A DNA stretch of 64,000 nucleotides from Penicillus capitatus (taxonomy: Eukaryota > Chlorophyta), in the NCBI GenBank assembly GCA_965649825.1, contig OZ287699.1, positions 620,001 to 684,000 on the forward strand, given 5' to 3'. Below the pieces are notes generated by a model. It saw only the letters and a program-made list of their open reading frames with translations. It was not told where the DNA came from and made no database searches. Shown in pieces: positions 24,945 to 35,521 of this stretch. The position numbers were made by a program, and so were the translations under genes. Within the stretch, counting starts at the first letter, position 1, and the number at the start of each line of letters is the position of its first letter.

Positions 24945-26118
24945 CAAGAATTTATTGCTCGACTTCACAGCCACATTATGGCCCATCGCCTTTGTTATTG
25001 AGTCTTGTGAAACAGAAACGAAATCAAAGAATTCAATGGCACATAGACCTTGCGGTTTTCATATTATCACACCGATCGCTCTATAACGCGTCAGTTCCAA
25101 TAACGTCCTCAGTTCGAAGTTGTTTAGAATCGGACGGTACATGCGCTGCCAGTGACTCTTCGAGGGAAATGTCTTAGACACACAGAGTCACACTTCGACT
25201 GTATAATGATGCAGAGTCTCCGAGACATCTCTCTCGCCTCGCCAGATTCGTAGCAGGAATATTCGTTCCGTTGACCATTCGACAGAAAGTTGCTCTGTTC
25301 CTTAGCTCATGCGATCCTCGCGAAATCGTCACGGATAGCGCTACACGTGCTATAGGCTGTTGAACTACAACCGACGTTGCATTTGACAGTTCTGTCTACA
25401 GATCCGTCGCACATTCGCGTTTTGAATCTGCATCTGCTTTTTCTGCGGAAGTTATTGCACCTGAAGATGACCGCACGTGAGGATTCTCCTACGAAGACTG
25501 TACCGTCCTAGGCAGAAAATAAGTTCTGCAAAATAACCTGTCGGCGCGTCGTACAACCTAGGATGTCTTCGCCGGTTGCATGGACGTTTTTTCTTAACCA
25601 TGCAGTTCTGCGAACCCGGCGGCTTTGTCGTCTAAACACAAGTGACTTCGAAAATACCTTTGTCAATCCTGCTTTCCAATACGAGTTTTTCCCTGTGCTT
25701 ACATCACATATCTCTTACATCGTGACTGGTTCGCCATGGCACTAGATACTGTTGTCGATACTAATTTGCTTTGTGTTTTGTAGCTTTTCAGACATCAGCC
25801 CGAGGGAAATGTTGGGTTTGGACGCACCGAGGGCGTTTCGGAACCTCATGGCGAACCACAGGGAACGACTGTTGTTGGGTCATCCGGGACCCAATAACAA
25901 GACAAGAGGAGATGAGTTTCACAGCAGCACCCATCAAACGAGCCTGATCCATCTATTAAACAATTTGGACAGGCTTGTCCTATAAATCGTGCAAAGCGCA
26001 ATGCCCTTTCTATCCAGAGAAGAGAAGATCTTGTTTTTAACATCGATATCAATGTCGATGTCGACGAAGAGGTAAGCATTAACATAGTCACACACATTAA
26101 CTAATTTCTTCAAGGTTT
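24945..26118. other. left flank of the retrotransposon insertion, no gene recognised
   Basis: Short frames only. Joined to the sequence after 35711, this is the pre-insertion host site of element 1. No coding frame appears to cross the junction. Confidence 0.5.
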
Positions 26119-26122
26119 GTAT

Positions 26123-26266
26123 TGTGATCCCATCGCGATGAATTGTATTAAAAAACGAGGTTTGCAGCGTTTTGTTAAAAAGGGCGTTATTCACAGAATC
26201 TAGGATCTTTTGTATGAACAGGTCATTTCATCGTATCAATCAAATCACTGGATCCTCGGCTTGACA
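26123..26266 (-). repeat. 3' LTR of element 1
   Basis: 144 bp, identical to 35564-35707. On the minus strand it runs TGTCAAGCCG...GGGATCACA. The pol stop codon (26240-26242) lies inside it. Confidence 0.95.
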
Positions 26267-28987
26267 ATCGCTTCCCTGCGCTTTACTCCGGCAGAAAAAA
26301 CGACGCAAGTGATCTCTATGGGCCAAAAAAGGCTTCCTTGATGAAGGCGAGACAAGATAATACAACTGAGGAGAAAATCGCCTCTGAACGATATAAGGTC
26401 CTTGCCACTGAGGTGCTAGTTTATTGCCATGCGTGTGGGCAAGCTGATTGTCAAACAACAGCACCTGTTGTCCCACTGCAAAATCACCAGATCTGCGATG
26501 TAAAGAATCTTGTTTGTTTTGCTGATGCTGCAATTGTGTATCGATAGCTGTCCAACGAGTCGCGAGAATATCTTCATGGCGCGTCGCATTAGGATCTTCA
26601 GAACTCGGAACCGAGACGGATGGTGATTGAACTGAATGTAGGCGTGGTTGGTAGCCAAAGGCCACCTGTACGGCACTGAGATGGGTTACGGAGTTCGGAT
26701 GAGAGTTCAGCAATGCTTGGATCCGTGGGAGGCAGGCTGCCCATTTTCCACTTGTTTGAAGACGCTGCAAGCGTCGGATGATCTCCTGATTAAGGCGTTC
26801 AACCGTTCCATTGCACTGAGGTCGGTATGCAGGGATTGTTCGTCGATTGATGCCGCGATCTGACATCCAATTGGATAGTTGATTTCCAACAAAGGCCGGT
26901 GCGTTATCTGTCTGCAGGCAATCAGGATTGCCAAAGAGTGATGTCCAGCGCTCGAGAAGCTTGATAATTGCCGCCGCGTTTGCCTTGGGCGACGCAGAAA
27001 TCAGACAGAAACGTGTGCAAAGGTCCACTGCTGCGATAATAAATCTCTGTGCTCCGTCTGGCTTCATTGGTCCAATGACATCCAAACCTACGCACTGGTT
27101 CATCTGCTGCCAGGTATTGAATGATTGCGTGACAGGAGGGTCATGTCGCGCAAAATGTTGACATCTTTCGCAACTTCGCACCCAATCTTGCACATGTGAT
27201 GGTGCGTCCGGGAAGTAGATCATCTTCTGCAGGTTCTGGAGGGTGGTTTGGACTCCATAATGTCCGCTCTGCTCATGTGCTCTGCGCAACCACTGAATGA
27301 TTTCACTCCTATCGAGGCAGCACGGTCGCCAATGTATTCCATCGGCAGAGTATTCCATCTTGTTTGCCCGCAGACGAAAAGAACTGCTCCGATGCTTGAT
27401 ACGCGCTCTCTGTTGCGGTGTCGCTTCTTCGAGACATCTCCCAGTTCTCAGATAATCTTCCATTTGCAGATACCATTCCGGCCATTCTTTACTGATCTTG
27501 GCTGCCACCACCTTCGATTCTTCTGCTTTCGAATCCTTTAGCTCTCTCCTCCACCACGGACTCCTGCTGAGTAAGTCGGCCACGATGTTGGCCACTCCGT
27601 CGACGTGCTGCACTCTGCCTGCAGCCAGATTTAGCACGTCCAAATGCTTCTGCACCAAAAAGCTCTGGTCTTTGGTGCCGCTGGCCTGCTTGACAACAGT
27701 CGCGTCTGTAAAGATTGTCAACCGCCTGCCCATGATTAGATGTCTCACTTCCTTCAATGCCCTTTCCATCCCGAGCAGCTCTGCCTTTCCACTTGAATGA
27801 AACTTTTCTCTCTGAAAGCCTCCAGCCCCGAGCCGCATCAATTGTTTCGTTTCTCTGCTGAAGAGAGCGTATCCGAATCCGTCTCTGCTCGCGTCGACGT
27901 AAAGATCGACAGAGATGCCGGATGCATCAGGTCGGTTGTACCACAAGCGGCTCATTGTCTTGATGATAATACTCCAACGATCAGGATCTTCTTGCCAGTA
28001 GTTTCCGATCGTCACTGCGTCAGCGTTGCACAATTTCTGCAAAGCTGCCAGACTTCTGACGTCGCATCGACAGTAGCGCAGTAATGCTCGAATCACCCCC
28101 AGACAAGAACGAACTTCAGTCCGAGTCTGTGGAGGTCTTGCCGAGAGCAGCTTCTGCAACGTCCCCTCGGGTGGGAGAACTCCCTGTGGCGAGAATCTGT
28201 GTCCCAGAAATTCGATCTCCTCGACATCATACAAGCATTTCTTAGGGGATATCGTCCATCCGTACTTCCTGTAAGTCAGCAGCAGACCGTACACTGCCTT
28301 TCCCAAATCTTGCCTGGTACGTGCCCCAATGCAGACATCATCAGCATAACTCTCGATGGCAACGTGAACGCCATTTCTCTTCATCTGGTCACGGGCTTCT
28401 GAAATCGTCATCTGAACTGCAGTATCAAAAAAAGCCATTGAATTGATCCACCCCATTGGCAATCTTGCAAACGAATAGGGTTGTTTGTCAAATACAGTCA
28501 CGAAATAAGGCTGTAAATCAACAGCCAACGGGATTTGATAAAACCCGTGTCGAAAATCAAATTTTGCAAAGTACTTCATACCGGACAGATTCTGCACCGC
28601 GCCTTCTCGATTCATTGGCAAAGCAGGGCTTCTCGCAGTCAGCTTGTTCATGCCTCTAAAATCAAGGACCACTCGACGCTCGAGCGAATCCTTCTTCTCG
28701 ACCGAAAACCATGGGATAAGATGCTTCGGTTTCCCATTGAATCTCTTGACAATCCCGGCATTTATGAGCTGATCGATCTCTCTCCGGCAAGCCGCAGTCT
28801 CGGCAGCAAAAACGTAAGGGATCTTCGTGTAGACGGAGTGAAGCTTCCCTCTGACGTCCTTCAAACTGACCTCCCATCCCGAAAAACGTCCAACTCCATC
28901 ACGGATGACGTCCGGGAATCGTGCCAGTAGCTGTTCTAGGCTGCAGCAGTCAATTGGATCATTCTGCGACAGTAGTCCTGACTGCAA
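26240..28987 (-). CDS. pol: element 1 pol: reverse transcriptase, RNase H, integrase
   Basis: About 915 codons. RT motifs include VLDFRGMN, FAKFDFRHGFYQIPL and ESYADDVCIG (YADD in place of the commoner YVDD). RNase H shows LYVDASRDGFGYALF, FHSSGKAELLGM and FTDATV. Integrase has an HHCC zinc region (HEQSGHYG...CERCQHF), then GLDVIGP, LQTDNAP and GTVERLNQE for the D,D,E triad. The frame opens from a non-ATG codon. It lies one base back (-1) from the upstream gag-protease frame, with a TAG stop at 28990-28992 just before it, so expression probably needs -1 frameshifting. The frame ends within the 3' LTR. Confidence 0.93.
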   Translation of the reverse strand: MQSGLLSQNDPIDCCSLEQLLARFPDVIRDGVGRFSGWEVSLKDVRGKLHSVYTKIPYVFAAETAACRREIDQLINAGIVKRFNGKPKHLIPWFSVEKKDSLERRVVLDFRGMNKLTARSPALPMNREGAVQNLSGMKYFAKFDFRHGFYQIPLAVDLQPYFVTVFDKQPYSFARLPMGWINSMAFFDTAVQMTISEARDQMKRNGVHVAIESYADDVCIGARTRQDLGKAVYGLLLTYRKYGWTISPKKCLYDVEEIEFLGHRFSPQGVLPPEGTLQKLLSARPPQTRTEVRSCLGVIRALLRYCRCDVRSLAALQKLCNADAVTIGNYWQEDPDRWSIIIKTMSRLWYNRPDASGISVDLYVDASRDGFGYALFSRETKQLMRLGAGGFQREKFHSSGKAELLGMERALKEVRHLIMGRRLTIFTDATVVKQASGTKDQSFLVQKHLDVLNLAAGRVQHVDGVANIVADLLSRSPWWRRELKDSKAEESKVVAAKISKEWPEWYLQMEDYLRTGRCLEEATPQQRARIKHRSSSFRLRANKMEYSADGIHWRPCCLDRSEIIQWLRRAHEQSGHYGVQTTLQNLQKMIYFPDAPSHVQDWVRSCERCQHFARHDPPVTQSFNTWQQMNQCVGLDVIGPMKPDGAQRFIIAAVDLCTRFCLISASPKANAAAIIKLLERWTSLFGNPDCLQTDNAPAFVGNQLSNWMSDRGINRRTIPAYRPQCNGTVERLNQEIIRRLQRLQTSGKWAACLPRIQALLNSHPNSVTHLSAVQVAFGYQPRLHSVQSPSVSVPSSEDPNATRHEDILATRWTAIDTQLQHQQNKQDSLHRRSGDFAVGQQVLLFDNQLAHTHGNKLAPQWQGPYIVQRRFSPQLYYLVSPSSRKPFLAHRDHLRRFFCRSKAQGSDCQAEDPVI

Positions 28988-28989
28988 GT

Positions 28990-30745
28990 CTACTGTCGCC
29001 TCGGAAAAGATCGTCGATTGCCTCTCAGCTGATGCTTCTTCCCGTTGCAGTCGCTGACCACGTAGTCTACCCCAGTCGGGGCCGGTGCCTCGAAGATTGT
29101 TGTTTTTCCGGTTATGCGGACTGGTTCTTCACGATGATTCGTTAGTGTGAGCGTCGAGAAATCCGCGTACTGAACTCCGAGGTGTACAGAGAAGCTGGGT
29201 GCCACGATCGGCGTTCTCTTGTGTACTAGCGATTTCGGAATGACGATCGGAGTCTTCATCATCTTGCTCTCTTTCGGGCCGAGCACGACTGATCTGTTGA
29301 GTGGCACTTGCATCCTATCACCCTTCAGCCCTGGCAGGTGATCCACCTTTTCTGTGAAGCGAGCAAGTTCCTCAGGCAGTATGGCGTTAGCTGCGTCTTT
29401 ATCCATCTTCGGTCCCGCGAACAAGCAGTCGATCTTTCTTCCTCTGATGCTCACCGAACGACTGTGAGGATGAGCCGAGATCTGATTGTCAGCCATCGTG
29501 TCGAGTCCTAACAGAAGATCATAGCCTGGGTTCGGTAGGACGAGACAGCTCATTTTGAATCTCTGGCAATGAGCCTTTTCCAATGACACTTCGATCTCAC
29601 ACTTTCCAGCAACCTTTGTTGCCTGTCCATGGGCAAGCATCAACCTTGTGCTGTCACTTACGATCCGTGCTCCAAGCTCTTTTGCCAGTGCCAAGGATAT
29701 AATAGAAGACTCTGCCCCCGTGTCGACAAGCGCATCGACCTTTCTTGGGTAGCCCAAGTGACTCTGAGACACTAGGCCCAGTTTCAGTACTCTCCTCCGA
29801 GGCTTGGCTGCCATAGCCTTGGCAGTCTTTGCGTGCAGAGTGTTGGCTTCAGATGACAATCCTCCATCTTCACTCAAGGTCTCCCAGATCTCTTCGTTCT
29901 CAGCCATCTCGCAGGGTGAGTTCTCTGCTACAAAAGCACGTCTGCCTCCGCCTCTTCTCTGGGCAAACTGAGGTCTTCTTTGAATCGTGTCGGCACTGCA
30001 AATCCTCTGAAGAAACCTGAGCATATTCATTGCCTCTCGTCTGGACGTCTTGCATATCTCTCGTGCACCGACCATCAGCCTACCTGCATTAGTGACGGCG
30101 CTGAAATTGATCTTCCCATCACTTCCAACAACTCGTCCATCGGTGGCCACGTTCGCTTGCTCTGTCGCCAGGTCGATATCCATAGCGTCTTCGACAGATT
30201 CGTCCTTCAGTAGCGCGCCAGACTCCCAAAAACTGGCGTTTCTGAGCACTGCAGACATGTCGGCGACCGTCGATTGAGGTGAAAGATGAATGATCAGCTT
30301 CTTCAGATTGGCGGGGAGCTTCTTGAAAAGCGTTTTTACTTGTGTTTCTCTGGACGCCCCATTGGTCCTGCAGGTGGTACAGTAGCGGTCGACGAAATTG
30401 ATCCATGTCTCTCCTTTCGCTTTCGACATCGATGCGAGCTGCTCTTCCGACGATAGTGCCGACTGCGGGCATGATCCGAGAATGAGTTCCTTAAGGATGC
30501 GCCATTTCTGTTCGGTCTCTATCCTGTTGACGGCGGCGCCGAAGAACTGATGCACCGAGGCAGCGTTTCCAGTAAAGGCCGCGTTGAAGGCAGCGGTTGA
30601 GACAAAATGGGGTTCGATCTTGTCGGTTACTTGGCGCAGCAGCTCAAACGCAGGAGAACCGCACTGAAGGCTTTTAACCACCCTCCGTATGCGTGGTCGA
30701 TAATCATCTTCGATGAGCGCGGCAGCGCTGAGGATTGACGCGAAT
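28990..30745 (-). CDS. gag: element 1 gag-protease, 5' end displaced by element 2
   Basis: About 585 codons up to the element 2 insertion point. It is helical gag-like sequence followed by an aspartic protease (ALVDTGAESSIISLALAKELG). No CCHC zinc knuckle is visible; a basic Arg/Gly patch (QRRGGGRR) may take its role. The visible frame also runs on into the LTR of element 2 as far as 30792, which is fortuitous. In the uninterrupted element the same frame would be open from an ATG inside the 5' LTR (35572-35574) through the primer-binding site to 35522. Nested insertion therefore breaks this gene. Confidence 0.85.
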
Positions 30746-30750
30746 GCTTC

Positions 30751-30901
30751 TGTGCTATTTTCACTGCGAACGCGAAAATCGCGGCGAAACACAAAACCCT
30801 ATCGAAACTTTTTTAAAAGGGACGCTCTGTCGTTTTTCGCGACAATTTATCTTCTATCATTATGTCCCATCCGTCTCTGTCGCGAGCGTCTGTCGCTCAC
30901 A
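30751..30901 (-). repeat. 3' LTR of element 2
   Basis: 151 bp, identical to 35371-35521. The polyprotein stop (30860-30862) lies inside this LTR. Confidence 0.96.
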
Positions 30902-33900
30902 CGCTTCCCTGCGCCAATACTTCACTAAGTCGTCGCCATGCACTACTTGGCTTCTTCCATTCTTAGAAACCAAGTATCGTCGGGAGGAGAGGCGAGCGGT
31001 GATGACGTGCGGACCGCTCCACCAGGGATCCAGTTTGCGACGTCCCTTGTGAAGGTAAATCAACACCTCGGATCCGATCTCTAACGGCATCTGGCGCCTC
31101 CCTTGTCGACGGCTATTTCGATATGCCCTCTGTTGTCGCGTACGAACCACAGCTTGTTGTCGGGCTTTATCCAATGCCATACCCGGATCCCCTTCCGACT
31201 GTCCCAATCCGAACATAAGCTCTTTCGGCCTATATCCAGTCACGGAATGTTTTGTAGTGTTGTATATACCCACAGCTTCGGAAATCGAACGGCGCCAGGG
31301 CGAGTCGCTCGTGCTCATCATTCTCCTTATCCTACGTAGAATGGTCTGGATCGCACGTTCCACTAGTCCGTTCGAAGCTTGGTGATGAGGGGCGGCCATC
31401 ACATGTCGAATCTGATTTCTGCCACAGAAATTATTGAATTCGCTCGAACGCAGCGCGGCTCCAGCATCTGATATGATCGTTTCCGGAGTCGAATGTCGAT
31501 TGATCCAATGTCGAACGAGCTTCATCACGGATCGGATGCTAGTGTCCGGCACATTCACTGTTTCTACGAAACGGGTTAATCCGTCAATCGCCACCCCGAC
31601 GTATCCTCCAGCGCTTCGGCTTTGTGCCGGGAACGGTCCCATAAAATCGATCCCCACGACTTGAGCGGGGCGAATGGCTTCAACGGAACCAAATGACTCC
31701 TGTGGGACTCGCTTCTGCCACTTCTGGCAAGCATCACAAGACTTGAGAATAGTCCTAATGTCCTTGAACATTCCCTTGTATGACTTCCCTCGCCGGCGAA
31801 GCTCATCCGCGACTGCGGCGGGTCCTACATGGCCTCGGTTGTGTACGTCCTCAATGAACCTTCTGCGCTCTAGTGTCAATGTCGGTATCTTTTCCGTCGG
31901 GACCTCGGGGGAATCGATCGCGTGTATCCTTCGTTGGAGATAGGTGGATCGTGACAGAAGGTCCGCAGCAGTGTTCTCAACGCCTGGGATGAACTTGACA
32001 CTCGGGTTAAACTGCAAAATCTGATCCAGTCTGCGGAGGACAATCGGGCTGCAATTGTCAGGAGACATGGCGCGAAAGGCTGCCCAGTTGTCGGTGTATA
32101 CCTCGACGGGGCAGTGTGCGATGTAGCCCTCAAACGCACGGAGGGCTAGCAAGATAGCGTCGATTTCTGCCTCGCTGGAATGTGCCCAAGTCTTTGACGA
32201 AGACTTGCTGAACATCGCCACAGGTTTGTCATCCGATAAAAGAACAGCCCCATACCCCGTTGAGCTAGCATCAGAAATCACGGTCCACTTCCCATTCTTT
32301 TGGGGGAAGCTAAGCACATGCCACTCAGTCTGGGTCCTCTCTATTACTTCATTCCACACTTTGCGAAACTCTTCTGTTCTGAAGGCATCCGGAGGCTTTC
32401 CTTGATACTGTCGCAGCGGGGCGACGATGGCATGCTGATGACCTTGGAATCTGACCAGTTGGTTCAACAGACCAAACACGACCCGCAACTCTTTTGTATT
32501 GTTCGGTATACAGAGGTCTGAGAGCTTTTTAATGAGGCCCGAGGATGGTCGGATGCCGTCGCGCCCGATCTCAATCCCGAGGAACTCGACAGCCGGACGT
32601 TTTAAACGGATTTTCTGCGGGTTGCAACACCATCCGTGAGCCGATAAGGCCTGAAAAATCACCCCCAACGCAGTATCATGAGATTCCTCGGTCTGGGTAC
32701 CCAGTAATATGTCGTCAACATAGGCTCGAATCACTGCATCCGGAGGCAACTTTGGAGCTATTTCGGCCATCGTCATGTTGAGAGCCGTCGTAAAATGCGT
32801 CCCCGAATGAATCCAACCGAACGGTACTCGCTTAAATCTGTACCATTGACCTTGCAGCTCGAAACCGAAATACTGTCGAATTGACTCATCGAGAGGTATC
32901 TGCATATATCCCTTCGCCAGGTCAATTGTACTCCAAACCCCTCGTTCAGGTATTGATTCGATTGTCTTCATTCTGTCTAAAGCGTTGGCTTGTAGTGCGA
33001 GCGAAGCTGCATTCAATAGACGAAAATCATGGACCAAACGGGACTTCCCGTTTGGGGACGTCACTATGATCATCGGGGTGACAACTGTTGGCCGGGTCTT
33101 GACCGTCTCGATAACGTCTAGGTCAAGGAGATCTCTTACCATCGGTCGCATTTTGTCACACTCTGCTTGCGAATGAAATCTCAGCTTAAGTCGGCTCCAA
33201 TCGACATTTTCGCGCAATCCTGCATCTGTGACTGCATAGTGGGTCGTCAATCCGACGCCGTCGCGAAGCACCTCCGGAAACTTCTTCTGCAGCTCTTCCA
33301 TGACCGTACAGGTGGCAATAACCGCCCGCTTTGCTGGGCGATTGCGTTCAATGGGAACTATCTCTCCTGACACTCGGTGTAGGAACACTGACGTCTCTTG
33401 GGGGACTAGAAAGCCGACGGCTCCGTTCTTTGCTCCCAGTTGCTGGGGTTCGCTTGAAAGATTGATGAAATGAACTTTCAAAGGTACCCCTCGCTGTCTC
33501 GTGGCTCCGATGACGGCTATTCCGGCCGGCAGATTTCCGGAACCCGATAGGAGCACCTCTCCGTTCATGACACTATATGGCAACTGCACTGTCGTCATGT
33601 CCATCGGCTTGAGCACTAACGATCGGCCGAGGGGTAAGAAAACAGCGTTTTCCCGTCGGAATGGCTTTGCCGTCCTAGTCTCATCTTCCCGTATCACCAG
33701 ATCATTTTTGTCAGGTCGTCTTTGTCGATCTTCGGATTCCACGTCGACTTGACTCTTAACCGCAGAGCATGGAATAAGTTCCCCATTCTCAATGCGTAAT
33801 GCATCGGATACACAGTCAATGATGGCACCAAATGCAGTGAGAGTTGGTTTCCCAATCAAAGGCTGCGATGCTGAGGATGAGACTTCAAATTGCACCTTTC

Positions 33901-35371
33901 TAGTCTCACGGCCGATCGTAGTCCATAAGTCCGTCACACCCGATGTCCTCTCCACTTGACCATTGAAGGCTTGGAGAGACTTTGCTCCGGAGGGATCGAC
34001 GGGCCACCCTTGCTTTCGAACCAAGCGCAAAGGTATCACACTGCGAGCAGCGCCAGTATCGACCAGCATCCGCGTCTTCCTTTGAGTATCCCGGGTTTGA
34101 CCAAGATTGACGGTGAGATGCAAGAGTGGGAGCCCCTCTTCAACGGCAGAACTCTTCATCATCGCCGCATTAGTCGCCGTATGCGTCGAAGGCATGGTAT
34201 ACTCAGAACCACTCTTCTCCTTACAATCGCGTTTACGATGTCCGTATTTTCCGCATCTAAAACAATGTCCGTGAAACTGCTTTGCTTTGCCGGCAGTATC
34301 GTCCATCTTCTTCGTCATGTTCACAACTTCGCCCTCGCGTTCTTGATACGCTGGATCTTCGGGATCGACCAGATCTGCGTTGTACGGATCGACCACGGAA
34401 TCTTCCTCCTGTCCGATGTGCCCGATGTGATGCCTGTGACCTGATCTTGGTCTCTTCACATTACTCCACGTGTGGTATCGAGTTGCTAAAGCTTGTAGTT
34501 CTTCGAAATCGAGGAGATTGTAATCCGCGTTGTTCCTGAGGTAGCTTACGAACTCTGGTTCGAGCTTCGCCATCACCACATTCATGGCGCGCCTCATGCT
34601 CACTCCTTCACACTGTCCGAAATAGACGACTCTGCAACGGTTGACAAAGGCCAAGGCCGATTCGGTCTCCCCGCGGCGCAACTCAACCAAGTATTGCACG
34701 CGGTCTGGCACGTCCTCCACTCCCCCATGCAGACGCTCCAAGCGCGCGGCTACAGCCTTCCACATCTCCTCACCGCGCGATGCAACGTCAGCTCTTGCTC
34801 CCTTTGTGTTAGGAGGTAAGGGGCCACCTCCTGTATATGCCACACAGACCGAACGAATATCGGCGGTCACTGAGTCGCCAAATGGCGTCGTCTCATCGAA
34901 ATGCGCTGTCAAGGCTCTAACCCGTTGAAATGGGTCCACTATCTCAAATTCCAGCTTCGCGATAGTCTGCCGATGTGTTCGGACTGTCCATTCGCTCAAT
35001 CGTCGGTTCCTACCGACGCGGCGCTCTGAATCATAAGGCCATGGCTGCGATAGTGCAAGCGCGACTCCATCTTCACGATTACAGGTCGCCGGCTCGGAAG
35101 ATAAATCTTTCCGTCTCCATCTCCATATAACAAGCAGTGCGCCTCCGATGGAGAGGCTAGTCATAACCGTCAAAGCGCTAAACACCCAAAGCAGCCATTT
35201 TGCGTTCGCCCAACGAGACGACATAAATTCTTCGTCCTCATCGACCGGGCAGTAGTCTTCGTCGCCGCCTTTAGGACTATCGGCCGGCTCCCAGAGCCAA
35301 CCGACGAAGAGTCTCCCGAGGGTAGTGGCCACTAGAGTGGCCACTACAGTTACAACTCGCTCCGAAACCAT
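30860..35371 (-). CDS. gag-pol: element 2 gag-pol polyprotein
   Basis: 1503 aa in one frame. The ATG is formed by the last base of the 5' LTR plus the TG of the primer-binding site. Residues 57-83 are a strongly hydrophobic, helix-length segment (WLLWVFSALTVMTSLSIGG) followed by Arg/Lys, unusual for gag. A CCHC knuckle (C-X2-C-X4-H-X4-C) is at 370-383 and the protease DTGAARS is near 438. RT has VHDFRLLNAAS, TIDLAKGYMQIPL and YVDDILLG. RNase H has VISDASSTGYGAVL, SSEAEIDAILLALRAFEG and YTDNWAAF. Integrase has an HHCC region plus GIDFMGPFP, ISDAGAALRS and GLVERAIQTI. The end reads through the polypurine tract into the 3' LTR. Confidence 0.95.
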   Translation of the reverse strand: MVSERVVTVVATLVATTLGRLFVGWLWEPADSPKGGDEDYCPVDEDEEFMSSRWANAKWLLWVFSALTVMTSLSIGGALLVIWRWRRKDLSSEPATCNREDGVALALSQPWPYDSERRVGRNRRLSEWTVRTHRQTIAKLEFEIVDPFQRVRALTAHFDETTPFGDSVTADIRSVCVAYTGGGPLPPNTKGARADVASRGEEMWKAVAARLERLHGGVEDVPDRVQYLVELRRGETESALAFVNRCRVVYFGQCEGVSMRRAMNVVMAKLEPEFVSYLRNNADYNLLDFEELQALATRYHTWSNVKRPRSGHRHHIGHIGQEEDSVVDPYNADLVDPEDPAYQEREGEVVNMTKKMDDTAGKAKQFHGHCFRCGKYGHRKRDCKEKSGSEYTMPSTHTATNAAMMKSSAVEEGLPLLHLTVNLGQTRDTQRKTRMLVDTGAARSVIPLRLVRKQGWPVDPSGAKSLQAFNGQVERTSGVTDLWTTIGRETRKVQFEVSSSASQPLIGKPTLTAFGAIIDCVSDALRIENGELIPCSAVKSQVDVESEDRQRRPDKNDLVIREDETRTAKPFRRENAVFLPLGRSLVLKPMDMTTVQLPYSVMNGEVLLSGSGNLPAGIAVIGATRQRGVPLKVHFINLSSEPQQLGAKNGAVGFLVPQETSVFLHRVSGEIVPIERNRPAKRAVIATCTVMEELQKKFPEVLRDGVGLTTHYAVTDAGLRENVDWSRLKLRFHSQAECDKMRPMVRDLLDLDVIETVKTRPTVVTPMIIVTSPNGKSRLVHDFRLLNAASLALQANALDRMKTIESIPERGVWSTIDLAKGYMQIPLDESIRQYFGFELQGQWYRFKRVPFGWIHSGTHFTTALNMTMAEIAPKLPPDAVIRAYVDDILLGTQTEESHDTALGVIFQALSAHGWCCNPQKIRLKRPAVEFLGIEIGRDGIRPSSGLIKKLSDLCIPNNTKELRVVFGLLNQLVRFQGHQHAIVAPLRQYQGKPPDAFRTEEFRKVWNEVIERTQTEWHVLSFPQKNGKWTVISDASSTGYGAVLLSDDKPVAMFSKSSSKTWAHSSEAEIDAILLALRAFEGYIAHCPVEVYTDNWAAFRAMSPDNCSPIVLRRLDQILQFNPSVKFIPGVENTAADLLSRSTYLQRRIHAIDSPEVPTEKIPTLTLERRRFIEDVHNRGHVGPAAVADELRRRGKSYKGMFKDIRTILKSCDACQKWQKRVPQESFGSVEAIRPAQVVGIDFMGPFPAQSRSAGGYVGVAIDGLTRFVETVNVPDTSIRSVMKLVRHWINRHSTPETIISDAGAALRSSEFNNFCGRNQIRHVMAAPHHQASNGLVERAIQTILRRIRRMMSTSDSPWRRSISEAVGIYNTTKHSVTGYRPKELMFGLGQSEGDPGMALDKARQQAVVRTRQQRAYRNSRRQGRRQMPLEIGSEVLIYLHKGRRKLDPWWSGPHVITARLSSRRYLVSKNGRSQVVHGDDLVKYWRREACERQTLATETDGT
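35357..35370 (-). promoter_or_regulatory. primer-binding site of element 2
   Basis: Minus strand TGGTTTCGGAGCG, complementary to a tRNA 3' end terminating in ACCA. The same 13 nt occur in element 1 (35550-35562). It resembles the TGGTATCAGAGC initiator-Met site of plant elements, but the tRNA here is not identified. Confidence 0.8.
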
Positions 35372-35521
35372 GTGCTATTTTCACTGCGAACGCGAAAATC
35401 GCGGCGAAACACAAAACCCTATCGAAACTTTTTTAAAAGGGACGCTCTGTCGTTTTTCGCGACAATTTATCTTCTATCATTATGTCCCATCCGTCTCTGT
35501 CGCGAGCGTCTGTCGCTCACA
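35371..35521 (-). repeat. 5' LTR of element 2
   Basis: 151 bp with TG...CA termini. It is followed on the minus strand at once by the primer-binding site (35370 downwards). Confidence 0.96.

Larger units (their letters stand above)
30751..35521 (-). mobile_element. Ty3/gypsy LTR retrotransposon, element 2 (nested, apparently intact)
   Basis: 4771 bp, minus strand, with 151-bp LTRs at 35371-35521 (5') and 30751-30901 (3') that are identical by eye. LTRs run TGTGAGCG...ATAGCACA. A 5-bp target duplication (GCTTC on the plus strand) flanks it at 30746-30750 and 35522-35526. The primer-binding site TGGTTTCGGAGCG abuts the 5' LTR directly. One uninterrupted frame encodes gag, protease, RT, RNase H and integrase. 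Identical LTRs, a perfect target duplication and an intact frame indicate a very recent insertion that may still be active. It landed in the leader/gag start of element 1. Confidence 0.96.

Noticed and set aside
30735-31052. Plus-strand open frames inside both copies of the element 2 LTR
   Set aside because: They are antisense shadows of the LTR, identical at 35325-35546, with no protein features.
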